64,000 nucleotides of DNA from Lutimonas halocynthiae (GCF_030409835.1 NZ_JAUFQO010000001.1:124001-188000), one strand, 5' to 3'. Shown: positions 17,465-27,694, counted from the first letter of the stretch. The notes: a model not told the origin generated them from the sequence alone. Numbers and translations are program-made.

Positions 17465-20008
17465 TTACTCAACAATTAACCTTTTGGAGCTGGTTCCTAA
17501 CTCTGAACTAATTCTTAACAAGTAGATCGAAGGGGTTAAGAACGAAGCATCATAATCCTGGTCAGGATAAAAATCTCCCGAAAAACTAGTGATCAATCTA
17601 CCTGTGTGGTCATAAACCTCTACTTTTTGTACGTTTTTATTTATTCTAAAAGTACTTGTCGCCGGATTCGGATAAATATTCAATCCGCTCAAAGGGTCGT
17701 ACTCCTGAACTGGTAAAGTAACCTGACTACTTCCATAAACTATGAATTCTCCAGGCTGAAGCGATATCAATTGATTAACGTTTGTTACGTTCAGTTCACC
17801 ATTGTCATTTAACAAATCATACCAGGTACCTGTTTCTTGAAAAGCAGGATTGATACTTTGGGTTTTAACCCCAAAATTACCTATTACATTCACATACTTT
17901 AAGCTGGCTCCATTGTTATCGTTTGTCAGCTGAATTTTTTTTAGACCAGTTGTAGCATCTGCATCAACCGTGAAATCAGCTGTTTGAAAAATATCTTCCT
18001 GTAATCTAAGCTTGATCAAATCGGCCCAGGCATCATAAATTGCCTTTCTTTCAGGATCTTCAAAATAATCCCATTTAATAGGCTTATTGGAAACCCTACA
18101 GTCTGGATTAATCGTTCCGTTAGGGCAATAGTTAATACTATAGTCATATCCTAATTCTCCAAACTGCCAAATCATTCTAGGACCAGGAACTGTAAAATAG
18201 AAGGCTCCTGCAATCTTTTCTCTATCTAAAGCTGTTGATAGGTCTTTTACACTATAACTGCCTTCAGCATTTCCGAATTCAAGATTTTTAACCATGAGTC
18301 TTTCCTCATCATGGCTCTCCATATAAGCTACATTAGCTGGAACTGTCCAGTTTCTGTTTTTATAATCGATCCATGAAAAATCAGATTTACCACTTTCGTG
18401 ATAACCCATTGTGCTTTCATTATAAGGTTCAGTTAATTTGCTCCACATCATAATTCCTTTCCCTTCATTGAGTCTGTATTCAACCCATTGTGTCTCTTCA
18501 GCATTGGTGCCTAGATGTTCAAAGATGATATAGAATTCAGAATTTATGGCCCATTGGTAATCTGCATATTCTTTTAATACCGCTACCCTGTCGGCCTGAG
18601 CTGCATTGGTACAAGATTCACTACCTGTACAATTTTGTGTAAAGCCTTTGGTAAGGTCCCAACGGAATCCATCAATTCGGTATTCATCAATCCAATATTG
18701 AGTGGTTCTTTTTACATAATCTCTTGTGGCTTGTTTGCTGTGATTGAAATCATTAAAAACACTGTAGGAATGGGTGGCGACCTGATTAAAAAACGGGCTG
18801 TCTGCACTGGCCTGACCTCCATAACCACCTTCTGAAGTGTTCCACATCCGATAATAAGGATGCTGACCTGTAGCATGATTATAAACTACATCTAGAATTA
18901 CAGCCATATTACGATTGTGACATTCATCTATAAGCTGCTTAAATGCTTTTGGGGTACCGTAGTATTTATCCAGGGCCATATGAAACGATGGATTGTATCC
19001 CCATGATTCATTCCCGTCAAATTCACTTACAGGCATCAATTCAATTGCATTCACACCTAGGTCTTCTAAATAATCTAATCGGGCCTTAAGCGCATCAAAA
19101 CTATGTAATGCATCAAAATCACGCAATAGTAATTCATAAATCACAAGATCTGTTTTCTCAGGTAATTCATATGTGTTTGTTTGCCAGTTAAAATCATCAT
19201 CCCCGGTTCTCAGTAAAGTAACTGCATGAGAAGTACTTCCCGTTGGATATTCTGGTAAATTAGGGTAGGTAATGTCTTCAATAAACTGATCGTTTGACTG
19301 ATCTAAAATTGTAGTTGAATAAGGGTCTGCTATCCTGATTTTTCCATCGACAAAGTATTGAAATTTATGATCAAACTTTGGTGTCAAACCCGTAATTTCA
19401 ATCCAAAACCTATTTTTAGCACTATCTTTTTTTAATAAATAGGCAGCTTCTTTTTCCCAATTGTTAAAATCTCCTATCACATAGACAAATTCCTTCATAG
19501 GAGCGTACAAAACAAGTGTGACCTTGGTATTGTCATTTTGATCTAAGTTGATCCCATCAAGCATCCCTGACGGAACAGGAGCCTCTGTAACTGGAGGTAC
19601 ATCGATAGTACCTACCAATACAACATTATCCTGGGATTTTTTATCTCCATCCCCATTTTTGGCCTTAACCAGAAAACCAATGCTCTCTAAGCCTGTACGG
19701 TTATAAAATTCTTTAGGTATAAATGAAATTGAATAGGTTCCGTCGCCATTATTTGTCAATTTTTGTGCCTCATTTGAGCTTGTCCAGATTCCGTTATTCG
19801 GGGCGTCCGCTTGAACTCCATTAGCTGTAGACCATGCCCATAAATAAACATCTGAAACGCCCCATACTGCAGGGTTAAAATCAGAAGCTGTTATGGTAAT
19901 TAATTCATCCTCTTCAAAAGTAGATGGGACAACTGTAAAAGTGACTTCAAGTTGCTGAGAGAATATTGAACTAGAAATTAAAAAAATAAAAAGTAGAAGT
20001 TTTTTCAT
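17465..20008 (-). CDS. Secreted GH13 alpha-amylase-type enzyme with T9SS tail
   Basis: An 847-aa exported enzyme. Signal peptide 1-18 is followed by an N-terminal beta domain, a CBM48-like domain (VYVIGDFNNWEKEAAYLLKK near 170), then the GH13 barrel with Asn377-His378, nucleophile Asp451 in GFRWD, general acid Glu497 in IIFEHLG and Asp567 in ESHDEE. The last 78 residues (LNIYPNPATSTF onward, ending KRLIVE) are a type IX secretion sorting domain, so it is surface-exposed or released. It is the last gene of the susC-susD-susE arm, behind a hairpin at 20030-20058. It should cut starch or branched glucans outside the cell. Confidence 0.94.
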   Translation of the reverse strand: MKKLLLFIFLISSSIFSQQLEVTFTVVPSTFEEDELITITASDFNPAVWGVSDVYLWAWSTANGVQADAPNNGIWTSSNEAQKLTNNGDGTYSISFIPKEFYNRTGLESIGFLVKAKNGDGDKKSQDNVVLVGTIDVPPVTEAPVPSGMLDGINLDQNDNTKVTLVLYAPMKEFVYVIGDFNNWEKEAAYLLKKDSAKNRFWIEITGLTPKFDHKFQYFVDGKIRIADPYSTTILDQSNDQFIEDITYPNLPEYPTGSTSHAVTLLRTGDDDFNWQTNTYELPEKTDLVIYELLLRDFDALHSFDALKARLDYLEDLGVNAIELMPVSEFDGNESWGYNPSFHMALDKYYGTPKAFKQLIDECHNRNMAVILDVVYNHATGQHPYYRMWNTSEGGYGGQASADSPFFNQVATHSYSVFNDFNHSKQATRDYVKRTTQYWIDEYRIDGFRWDLTKGFTQNCTGSESCTNAAQADRVAVLKEYADYQWAINSEFYIIFEHLGTNAEETQWVEYRLNEGKGIMMWSKLTEPYNESTMGYHESGKSDFSWIDYKNRNWTVPANVAYMESHDEERLMVKNLEFGNAEGSYSVKDLSTALDREKIAGAFYFTVPGPRMIWQFGELGYDYSINYCPNGTINPDCRVSNKPIKWDYFEDPERKAIYDAWADLIKLRLQEDIFQTADFTVDADATTGLKKIQLTNDNNGASLKYVNVIGNFGVKTQSINPAFQETGTWYDLLNDNGELNVTNVNQLISLQPGEFIVYGSSQVTLPVQEYDPLSGLNIYPNPATSTFRINKNVQKVEVYDHTGRLITSFSGDFYPDQDYDASFLTPSIYLLRISSELGTSSKRLIVE

Positions 20009-20029
20009 GCTTTATCTTATTAAATTGAA

Positions 20030-20058
20030 AAAAAGGGCTGTCAAAAACAGCCCTTTTT
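20030..20058 (-). terminator. Intrinsic terminator between susE and the amylase
   Basis: AAAAAGGGCTGT (20030-20041) and ACAGCCCTTTTT (20047-20058) form a perfect 12-bp stem with a 5-nt loop. The minus strand then has a U-run. It should limit read-through from susCDE into the amylase gene. Confidence 0.9.
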
Positions 20059-20075
20059 AATCCTTACAATCATAT

Positions 20076-21386
20076 TTATTTCTTCGTCATAGTGTATGTA
20101 GGAACACTAGGGTTGGTAAAGTCGAGCATGATATCATAAGTTCCCGCTACTGAAGGAATATTATTATCATCTACTTGATCCAAAATATTATCCAACTCAA
20201 AGTCTCCATAATTATTTCCCCAATCATTATTGGTTCTAAATTTGATCTCTCCGTCTAGAATTGGTACACCATAGGCATGGTAAATTCCTTCATTACAATA
20301 GTCTGGAGTAAAAGGGAAATCAGGTGTGGCACCCCAATCGTTATATCCTGAACCAACTACACCCCAAATATCTGTTTTTTCAATAGTGTAAGTAGATGCA
20401 TTGAAATCAACAACGATCTGATAGTATCCAAGGGTAACTGGGATATCTCCTCCGTTTGCCTGTAAATTACCATCTGCTCCGTCTGAACCTAAATTCACAG
20501 CCCAGTCATTATTCTGGCGAATTTTCCATACGCCTTCATTCAATTTCACTACAGCTTTCCAAGTATCAGAACAAGAATCATACATCAATGGTACATCTGG
20601 TCCGTCCCATCCATTTGGCGTGGCACTACCCACTAAGCCCCATGAATAAGCTTCTATAGCATAGGTCAATTTGTCCTCATCAAAAGTGATTTTGTAGGTA
20701 CCGGCAGTCACTGCAATATTATCACCACCTTCTACTAAGTTAACTCCATCACTAGATCCGTAATTTAAGGTCCAGTCGTTGTCTTGTCTGATTTTCCATT
20801 CACCATCAACCATATTGATATAGGCCACATTGATACCAGGCTCACTTGTTTTAAAGAACGGTGTATCTGGTCCGTCACCCCAACCATTAGGAGTAGCACT
20901 TCCTACGACACCCCAAGTAGTTGTAAGATCAAGTACGCCTGAATAAGCAGTTGCAGTCAAACTAGAAACATCAGAAGCTCTTCTGTATTGCTTTGACATA
21001 ATGATATCTATCTTAACTTCTAATTGAGTGGCGTCATCTGGTTCTGCCCCTAAATTCAAGAGAATCTTATTTAAATCTTCTGTATTAAATGATTTCTCTA
21101 AAGCTGAACCAGCTGAAACAGTTTCTGGGCTTGTAAAATCACCTCCTGAAATGTCAAACAGCACATTATATTCTGCCGCTGCATTATATCCGAAATCCGG
21201 TTGGGTCCATGTAACTTTTAAAGCTTCGGCCCCTTCGTTAGCTTCTTCTAAAACAATATTGTCTGATGAGAGGCTTACAGCAGTTGTAAAATCCTCGTTG
21301 ATCACAACAATATCATCCTTTTCACAACCTACGATCAACGCAGAGAAGGTCAGTAAGAACAATATTTTATTTATATATTTTTTCAT
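20076..21386 (-). CDS. susE: SusE/SusF-like starch-binding outer-membrane lipoprotein
   Basis: A 436-aa surface lipoprotein with Cys21 as lipid site (IVGCEKDD). Residues about 30-155 form the N-terminal SusE-type Ig-like domain. Three tandem starch-binding repeats follow, starting at Trp158, Trp249 and Trp341, each opening WG-V/L-VGS and containing a K-I/F-R-x-N/D-N-D-W core. The aromatic residues would contact helical glucans. It is encoded immediately downstream of susD and would present starch to SusCD and the surface amylase. Confidence 0.93.
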   Translation of the reverse strand: MKKYINKILFLLTFSALIVGCEKDDIVVINEDFTTAVSLSSDNIVLEEANEGAEALKVTWTQPDFGYNAAAEYNVLFDISGGDFTSPETVSAGSALEKSFNTEDLNKILLNLGAEPDDATQLEVKIDIIMSKQYRRASDVSSLTATAYSGVLDLTTTWGVVGSATPNGWGDGPDTPFFKTSEPGINVAYINMVDGEWKIRQDNDWTLNYGSSDGVNLVEGGDNIAVTAGTYKITFDEDKLTYAIEAYSWGLVGSATPNGWDGPDVPLMYDSCSDTWKAVVKLNEGVWKIRQNNDWAVNLGSDGADGNLQANGGDIPVTLGYYQIVVDFNASTYTIEKTDIWGVVGSGYNDWGATPDFPFTPDYCNEGIYHAYGVPILDGEIKFRTNNDWGNNYGDFELDNILDQVDDNNIPSVAGTYDIMLDFTNPSVPTYTMTKK

Positions 21387-21406
21387 GATATATCTGTGTT
21401 TTTAAA

Positions 21407-23323
21407 TTAATAACCTGGGTTTTGCGTCAAAGATGGATTTGCAATGATATCAGATGAAGGAATTGGATAAATATCTCTGAATTTTTCAGTAGTTTTTCCT
21501 TCCATGATTCCACCTTTCCAAGGCCATACTCCATTTTCAGTGAATTCGTTGAACCTCACTAAGTCAGTTCTTCTATGTCCTTCCCAATGCAATTCTCTTG
21601 ATCTTTCAGAAAGAATAAAATCTAAAGTCAAATCTGTTGCATCGATATTTCCAGCTGTATTTCCAAAAGCTCTTTCTCTAACCATATTTACATAATTAGC
21701 AGCTTCACTGGCACTTCCTCCTCCACCTCTTAAAAAGGCTTCAGCATACATTAAATAAACATCTGCCAATCGAAACATTGGAAAATCTACATCTACAAAA
21801 TCTCCAGCACCGTCTGATCCTTGGTTTCCGTTAACATCTACATTTCTGAATTTTTCTACAGCATAACCGTTTGAGAAATTAAATGGGTCTTCAATTTCAA
21901 GAGTTTGATCTTCTGTAAAGAAGTTTGCTCTTGTATCTCCAACGGGAGTTATTGAATATGTTGAATTTGCAGTGTTCAAAGAGATAAAATAACCTCCATC
22001 TTCTGCAATGGCAATATTATCACCTCCTGGTTCTAGGCTTCCATCAGCACCAGTATCACCAAGGTTAACACCCCAGTCATTATCAAATCTAAACTTCATT
22101 TCACCAGCTACCAATTGAGCAAAAATACCAAATTGGTCAGTTCCTGATTCATACATGATCATATCTGGTCCGTCCCAACTATTAACAGTTGAACTTCCAA
22201 CAAGGCCCCATTTTGAAGCTGGCCCAATGGCAGCATTTAAAGCATCAAGATCTATTCCTGAATCAAATTGGAATACGAGATTCTTAGTGGTTCTGATACC
22301 ACCCCAACCTCCGTTGACGCCAAATTCAGCAGCATTCATTTTTCCTCCAATAGCCGCATGCGTTAAGAAAGTTGTTCCACCATATCCAGTTGTATTTAAA
22401 CCATCGAAACGAATTGGGAAAATGATTTCATTTTCTGATCCGTTGATATCATTGTCTGCAAGGAACAAGTCTGTATAGTTATCTGTTAATGAATAACCTG
22501 AATTGATAACCTTATTGATGTATTCCATTGCATCTGCTGATCCGTCAACACCAGTATATACTTGAGAATTCAAATACAACTTCGCCAACAACATCCATGC
22601 AGCACCTTGATCAGCTCTTCCATAATCGTTTTGACGTGCACCCAATAAGGTAGGTTCAATCGCCTTTAATTCTGCAACAATCCATTCAAAAACAACCTCT
22701 CTTTTGGCTTGTTCCGGGAAAAAGTTTCCAACAGGATCCTCTTCAGTTACAAAAGGAATATCTCCATAAAAATCAATAGCATGCCAATAACTTAGTGCTC
22801 TCAAAAATCTGGCTTCAGCCTTAAATATTTGAATTTCGGCTTTTAGCGTGCTCTCTACTCCTCTACTATCAAGTTTCTCATCAGTAGTTTCTCTTAAATA
22901 TTGATTCGCAATACCAATTTGAAAGTAAATTCTATCATACATGGCTCTGACAAATTCATTACCTGAAGTCCAAACATGGTTATGAAGGTCATGGATCGTT
23001 CCATCATTCCAAGCGATTATAGCCTCATCCGTATTCAACTCCTGGTGTTTCCAAAATTGACGTGTGTAATTTGAGAAACCTTCATCAATTCCTTGAATAT
23101 CAGGTCTACCTGCCGGTCCTTCTTGTCCACTTACCGCAAGACCTGCATATACTCTTGCAAGAAATTCAGTGTAAGCTTCAGGATCTTCAAAGGCCTGGCT
23201 TTCGGTTAGTTCAGTTACAGGTTGTTTGTCTAATGCATCTTCACAGGAAACAAATCCCATCGCAAGCATTAAAGCGACAATACCTACTTTAAATTTTAAG
23301 TTTTTAAATATTTTCATCATCAA
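21407..23323 (-). CDS. susD: SusD-like lipoprotein with an inserted starch-binding module
   Basis: A 638-aa SusD/RagB-type outer-membrane lipoprotein with lipobox Cys (GFVSCEDAL), TPR-like helices (FRLADVYLMYAEAFLRGG) and a C-terminal RSRELHWEGHRRTDLVRFN. Typical members are about 500-550 residues. The excess is a module at about residues 372-460 (DNA 21938-22216) that matches the SusE repeats of the next gene: WGLVGSSTVNSWDGPD, MKFRFDNDWG and YFISLNTANSTYSI. It caps SusC and delivers maltodextrins. The stop is 20 bp before susE. Confidence 0.94.
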   Translation of the reverse strand: MMMKIFKNLKFKVGIVALMLAMGFVSCEDALDKQPVTELTESQAFEDPEAYTEFLARVYAGLAVSGQEGPAGRPDIQGIDEGFSNYTRQFWKHQELNTDEAIIAWNDGTIHDLHNHVWTSGNEFVRAMYDRIYFQIGIANQYLRETTDEKLDSRGVESTLKAEIQIFKAEARFLRALSYWHAIDFYGDIPFVTEEDPVGNFFPEQAKREVVFEWIVAELKAIEPTLLGARQNDYGRADQGAAWMLLAKLYLNSQVYTGVDGSADAMEYINKVINSGYSLTDNYTDLFLADNDINGSENEIIFPIRFDGLNTTGYGGTTFLTHAAIGGKMNAAEFGVNGGWGGIRTTKNLVFQFDSGIDLDALNAAIGPASKWGLVGSSTVNSWDGPDMIMYESGTDQFGIFAQLVAGEMKFRFDNDWGVNLGDTGADGSLEPGGDNIAIAEDGGYFISLNTANSTYSITPVGDTRANFFTEDQTLEIEDPFNFSNGYAVEKFRNVDVNGNQGSDGAGDFVDVDFPMFRLADVYLMYAEAFLRGGGGSASEAANYVNMVRERAFGNTAGNIDATDLTLDFILSERSRELHWEGHRRTDLVRFNEFTENGVWPWKGGIMEGKTTEKFRDIYPIPSSDIIANPSLTQNPGY

Positions 23324-23328
23324 TGCTT

Positions 23329-26232
23329 TTAAAAGTTAATATTAAATCCAAGTAAGAAAGTTCTTGGTCTTGGATAAAAATTATTATCTATACCTCCACT
23401 TATTTCAGGATCCAATCCATCGTATTCAGTAATCGTAAATACGTTTTGAACAGTAGTGTAAAGTCTAAAGCCAACTGCTCCTTCTTTTAGGTTTTGGAAA
23501 GTGTAACCTAAGGCAATGTTATCCATCTTTAAGAAAGAAGCATCTTGAATATAGTAATCTGACCACAATTGTTGTGTGTCAAACCCCGTTTCTAAAATAG
23601 ATGAGTGAACATTTCTCAGTGTTTCCAACTCATATACTGCTCCATAATACCCTCTTGAAGATCCTACGTTATTATATGCATAATTTCCTAGAGAAGCTCT
23701 CATCGTAAATGACAAATCAAAATTCTTATAATTCATATAAGATGAGAAACCAAATAAGTAATCAGGATTAGGATTCTTATAGATTCTTTTATCTGAATCG
23801 TTAATCACACCATCGCTGTTTTGATCGACATAAACACCTTCTAAAGGAGTTCCAATTTCATCATAAACCTGTTCGTAAACAAGGTAGGAAAATTGTGGAT
23901 ATCCTACTTTATGTGTTTGAACTGTGTTACCAACACCTCCACTAATTCCCCCTTGAGCTATTCCAGGAGATTCAGGATCTTCAACATTGTTCAGTTTTTT
24001 GATTTCATTACTTAACCAAGTTGCGTTAAAATTAACGTTCCAAGTAAAATTCTCTCTTTGAAAGATATCTGCGTTTAAAGTAAATTCAACCCCTTGACTC
24101 GAAAGATCACCAATATTTGTGTATAAATTATTGGTTAAGTTAGAGCCTGCAGGTGGTGCAATGGTACTTAAAATATCAGATGATTCTCTTTTAAAATATT
24201 CTATAGAACCAGTAAGCGCATCATTTATAAAGCCGTAGTCTAAACCAATATTATACGTATCAGACTCTTCCCATTTGATATTTTTATCATAACCTTCAGG
24301 TCTTAATGTATAATGGTATTCAGATCCGAATGGATATCTTACGCCTGCATCTCCAGGTGTGTAAATTGGTAGGTAGCCAAAATCTTTATCAATTTCTTGC
24401 TGACCTGTCTGACCAAATCCTAATCTCAATTTCAAAGTTGATACTGTCTCAGAATCTTTTAAGAAATCTTCTTCAGAAATATTCCAGGCTAAAGCTCCAG
24501 AGAAGAAGTTTGCCCATCTGTTTTCAGGAGCAAATCTTGAAGATCCATCTCTACGATAAGTGGCAGTCACTAAATATTTATTATTATAAGTATAATTTAC
24601 ACGGGTAAATAATGATTGCAGGGCATTTAATGAAACTGTTCCAAAATTACCGGTTGCTGGGCTACCTAAACCATCTTGGGTTACGTTGGTATCTTCACGA
24701 TAAAAATCTTGAAATGAATGACCTACCATAACGTCAAGTTTATGTTTGTCATTAAAAGTATTCACATAGTTCAAATACACATCAGCCAAGGTGTTCCTCT
24801 TTAGGTTGGTCCATTCTCTAACAGAACCATTATCATTGAAACCTGATGCAGATTCAGGAGGAACAATAAAGTATCCTCGACCTTCTGAATAATCAAAACC
24901 AAGGTTCACAACCATATTCAATCCGTCTAAAAATCCAAATTTATAGTCAAATTTAGCGTTCCCACTATACCTCTCAGTATTCCCGTCATTAATATTCTGT
25001 AGCACTTGACCTACTGGGTTTCTTGGCGCCAACGTATTTACACTTCCGTCATTATTTAACCACTCCCAATAACCTCCAAATTCAGGCTGTCCGCTATAAA
25101 CTGGTTTTGTAGGATCGAATGATACCGAACTTCCAATAGCGCCATCATCACCAAAACTATCACTTACCCACGATCCACGCAGGTTAAAATCCATTTTTAG
25201 TGAATTATCAAACAAATTTTGTCTGAAATTCAAAGAGATACTAGGTCTTTTAAAATCATTCGTCTTTAAAATACCTTCTTGATAATTATATCCAAACGCA
25301 ACTCTATAGGAACTGTTATCAAAACCTTCTGATAAGATCAGGTTGTTATCTGTACCAAAAGCTGTTTGATAAATCTCTTCTTGCCAGTTTGTGTTTTCAC
25401 CCGTTAGCAAAGCCGCCGCATCTGGATTATTTAAACTAAGTACAGCTGCTCTGTATTGATCTGGATCAAGAACATCAACAGTATTAGATTTAACACCAAC
25501 AGAAAATTTACTATCTAATTCAACTCTAAAATCTGAATTCATTCTTCCAGATTTAGTCGTTATAAGAATAACACCATTGGTTGCTCTCGAACCATAAATG
25601 GCTGTTGCCGATGCATCTTTTAAGATGTTAAAACTTTCAATATCATTTGGATTGATAGAATTTAGTGCCGGTCCTTTTTGATCGATCGGTACTCCATCAA
25701 TTACGTATAGAGGACTGTTAGTTCCCAAAGATGAAACACCACCCCTGATTTTTACAGTTCCTGATTCACCTGGTCGACCACTAGGAGGTGTAACATTTAC
25801 CCCTGCCGTTTTACCTGTAATCAATTGTTCAGGTGAAGCAATAGCCCCAACGTTAAATTCTTTTTCACTTACTTTTTCTACAGCTCCTGTTGCGTCTTTC
25901 TTAGTTGTTTGTCCATAACCAATAAGAACTACTTCATCAAGGCTCTCTGCAGATTCCTGCATTACTACTTGCATGTTTGCACTCGCTGTAACTTCTAAAT
26001 TGGAATATCCAATAAAAGAAAATACTAAAACTGTATTTGCATCAACTTCAATTTCGAAATTTCCATCGAAATCAGTTGCAGTTCCCTGTGTTGTACCCTG
26101 TACAATTACAGATACGCCAGGAAGGTCTATTCCTTGGTCATCTTTTACATTACCTTGAATGAGGTCTTGAGCAGACACCAACATTGGTAATGAAAACAAA
26201 ATCGCAAAGACTAATTGTCTAATTTTTTTCAT
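23329..26232 (-). CDS. susC: SusC/RagA-type TonB-dependent transporter
   Basis: A 967-aa outer-membrane transporter. A signal peptide (to SAQD) precedes a carboxypeptidase-like extension (VSVIVQGTTQGTATDFDGNFEI), a TonB box-like segment (DEVVLIGYGQTTKKDATGA), the plug (PSGRPGESGTVKIRG, GVPIDQKGPALNSINPNDIESFNILKDASATAIYGSRATNG in pieces) and a C-terminal barrel ending in LLGFNINF. It imports maltodextrins with TonB energy together with the SusD encoded 6 bp downstream. Its promoter region carries LacI-type operators, so it is probably maltose-inducible. Confidence 0.96.
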   Translation of the reverse strand: MKKIRQLVFAILFSLPMLVSAQDLIQGNVKDDQGIDLPGVSVIVQGTTQGTATDFDGNFEIEVDANTVLVFSFIGYSNLEVTASANMQVVMQESAESLDEVVLIGYGQTTKKDATGAVEKVSEKEFNVGAIASPEQLITGKTAGVNVTPPSGRPGESGTVKIRGGVSSLGTNSPLYVIDGVPIDQKGPALNSINPNDIESFNILKDASATAIYGSRATNGVILITTKSGRMNSDFRVELDSKFSVGVKSNTVDVLDPDQYRAAVLSLNNPDAAALLTGENTNWQEEIYQTAFGTDNNLILSEGFDNSSYRVAFGYNYQEGILKTNDFKRPSISLNFRQNLFDNSLKMDFNLRGSWVSDSFGDDGAIGSSVSFDPTKPVYSGQPEFGGYWEWLNNDGSVNTLAPRNPVGQVLQNINDGNTERYSGNAKFDYKFGFLDGLNMVVNLGFDYSEGRGYFIVPPESASGFNDNGSVREWTNLKRNTLADVYLNYVNTFNDKHKLDVMVGHSFQDFYREDTNVTQDGLGSPATGNFGTVSLNALQSLFTRVNYTYNNKYLVTATYRRDGSSRFAPENRWANFFSGALAWNISEEDFLKDSETVSTLKLRLGFGQTGQQEIDKDFGYLPIYTPGDAGVRYPFGSEYHYTLRPEGYDKNIKWEESDTYNIGLDYGFINDALTGSIEYFKRESSDILSTIAPPAGSNLTNNLYTNIGDLSSQGVEFTLNADIFQRENFTWNVNFNATWLSNEIKKLNNVEDPESPGIAQGGISGGVGNTVQTHKVGYPQFSYLVYEQVYDEIGTPLEGVYVDQNSDGVINDSDKRIYKNPNPDYLFGFSSYMNYKNFDLSFTMRASLGNYAYNNVGSSRGYYGAVYELETLRNVHSSILETGFDTQQLWSDYYIQDASFLKMDNIALGYTFQNLKEGAVGFRLYTTVQNVFTITEYDGLDPEISGGIDNNFYPRPRTFLLGFNINF

Positions 26233-26355
26233 AAAAATGAATTTAGTTATTAAGCATAATGATTTGTAATTAAACTTGCTGTTTATTTAATATTTCACTC
26301 GCCGAAGTTACTTTGTTAACACCATTTTAACATAAAAATGGAGGCGCTAAATTTT

Positions 26356-26402
26356 CACGAAAACGTTTTCGTGTTGATAAGTTTAATTACGAAAACGTTA
26401 GA
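26356..26402. promoter_or_regulatory. LacI-type operator pair
   Basis: A perfect 18-bp palindrome CACGAAAACGTTTTCGTG (26356-26373) has a central CG typical of LacI-family sites. A second copy of the left half, ACGAAAACGTT, lies at 26389-26399, 32 bp away centre to centre (about three helical turns). Both are in the 403-bp gap between susC and the lacI-type gene, so the regulator encoded at 26636 probably binds here and controls both arms or itself. Nothing else definite was seen in 26233-26635. Confidence 0.85.
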
Positions 26403-26635
26403 GTAGTTTTCCTTGAAGCCTTGCTGCTGTTAAGAATTTAAGAATTTGAGCTCCAATTATTAATAATCTGTTAAAAAAAATCTCTTTTAATGCGCAATCG
26501 ATAGCTGACTATCTAAATATTTTTTTCACCCATATTATTTGATTACTTTTATAAACAGAATTAGCCCCCAAAAAATTTAATTTATCATTAACTTTATTTA
26601 AGCCTGGAACTAGGTTAATTCCACCTTTGCAGTAT

Positions 26636-27673
26636 ATGAAACAAAAAATAACACTTAAAAAAATAGCCAAAGAATTTGGGGTTTCAATTTCAACTGTTTC
26701 CAAAGCACTAAAAGATAGTCATGAGATAAGTCAAGAGCTTAAAAACAAGATACAGGCATTCGCTACATATTATCATTACAAACCAAATAGTTTAGCCCTA
26801 AACCTAAGGAATCAGAATACCAAAACTATAGGGGTTATCATTCCTGAAATAGTCCATCATTTTTTTACTACAGTCATTACAGGAATAGAAAAATTAGCCA
26901 ATGATAAAGGCTATAATGTGATGATTTGCTTGTCAAATGAATCATATAAGAAAGAGGTACTAAACCTTCAAATGCTTGCTAGCGGAGTGGTAGACGGCAT
27001 TATCGCATCAGTTGCAAAGGAAACCGAAGAAAAAGATGATTACAGACATTTTAACGAGTTGATCAATAATGGAATCCCGCTGGTTATGTTTGACAGGGTT
27101 GTAGATGAAATCAATTGTAGTAAGGTAATTGCTGATGATAAAGGAGGAGCCATTTTAGCTACCCAACAATTGATAAAAAATGGATGTAAACGCATCGCTT
27201 TATTAACCACACCCGATTATGTTACTGTGGGAAATGAAAGAAGAGAGGGCTATCTCATGGCGCTAAACGATCATAACATGGCAGTGGATCACGATTTGAT
27301 TATTAAAATTGATGATAAACTAACCATAGATGAGCAATTATCTGTTCTTTTTGAGGATGGTAATTACCCTGACGGGATATTCGCAGTAAACGAGATCTAC
27401 GCCGCAACAGTGATGAAAGTAGCCCGAGGATACGGTTATAATGTTCCAGAAGACATAGAGGTAATTGGCTTTACTGATGGATTGATTTCTGAATTCACAA
27501 CGCCCTCTTTAACTACTGTAGCCCAGCACGGCAGAACCATGGGTAGAAAATCTTGCGAGTTATTATTAGACGAGATTGATTCTCAAGACACTGAATATCA
27601 ATATAAAACAAATTTGATCAAAACGGATCTAACTATTAGAGACTCAACTAAAAAAGTTCAGCTTCACAATTAA
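26636..27673 (+). CDS. LacI/GalR-family regulator of the starch locus
   Basis: A 345-aa protein. The N-terminal helix-turn-helix (ITLKKIAKEFGVSISTVSKALKDS) and hinge helix (YKPNSLALNLRNQNTKTIGV) precede a periplasmic-binding-type effector domain with GYNVMICLS, MFDRVVDEINC and IEVIGFTDGLISE segments. The ATG at 26636 is chosen over a TTG at 26627. The -7 match CACCTTTG ends only 6 bp before the ATG, so the message may be leaderless. It probably binds maltodextrin-derived sugars and the operators at 26356-26402. Confidence 0.93.
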   Translation: MKQKITLKKIAKEFGVSISTVSKALKDSHEISQELKNKIQAFATYYHYKPNSLALNLRNQNTKTIGVIIPEIVHHFFTTVITGIEKLANDKGYNVMICLSNESYKKEVLNLQMLASGVVDGIIASVAKETEEKDDYRHFNELINNGIPLVMFDRVVDEINCSKVIADDKGGAILATQQLIKNGCKRIALLTTPDYVTVGNERREGYLMALNDHNMAVDHDLIIKIDDKLTIDEQLSVLFEDGNYPDGIFAVNEIYAATVMKVARGYGYNVPEDIEVIGFTDGLISEFTTPSLTTVAQHGRTMGRKSCELLLDEIDSQDTEYQYKTNLIKTDLTIRDSTKKVQLHN

Positions 27674-27686
27674 TAAATTAATTTTA

Positions 27687-27694
27687 TATATTTG
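27687..27694 (+). promoter_or_regulatory. Putative -7 element for the plus-arm operon
   Basis: TATATTTG matches TAnnTTTG, about 180 bp before the MFS gene. It implies a long leader or, if it is unused, a second promoter closer to the gene. No LacI-type operator was seen in this 203-bp gap. Confidence 0.35.
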
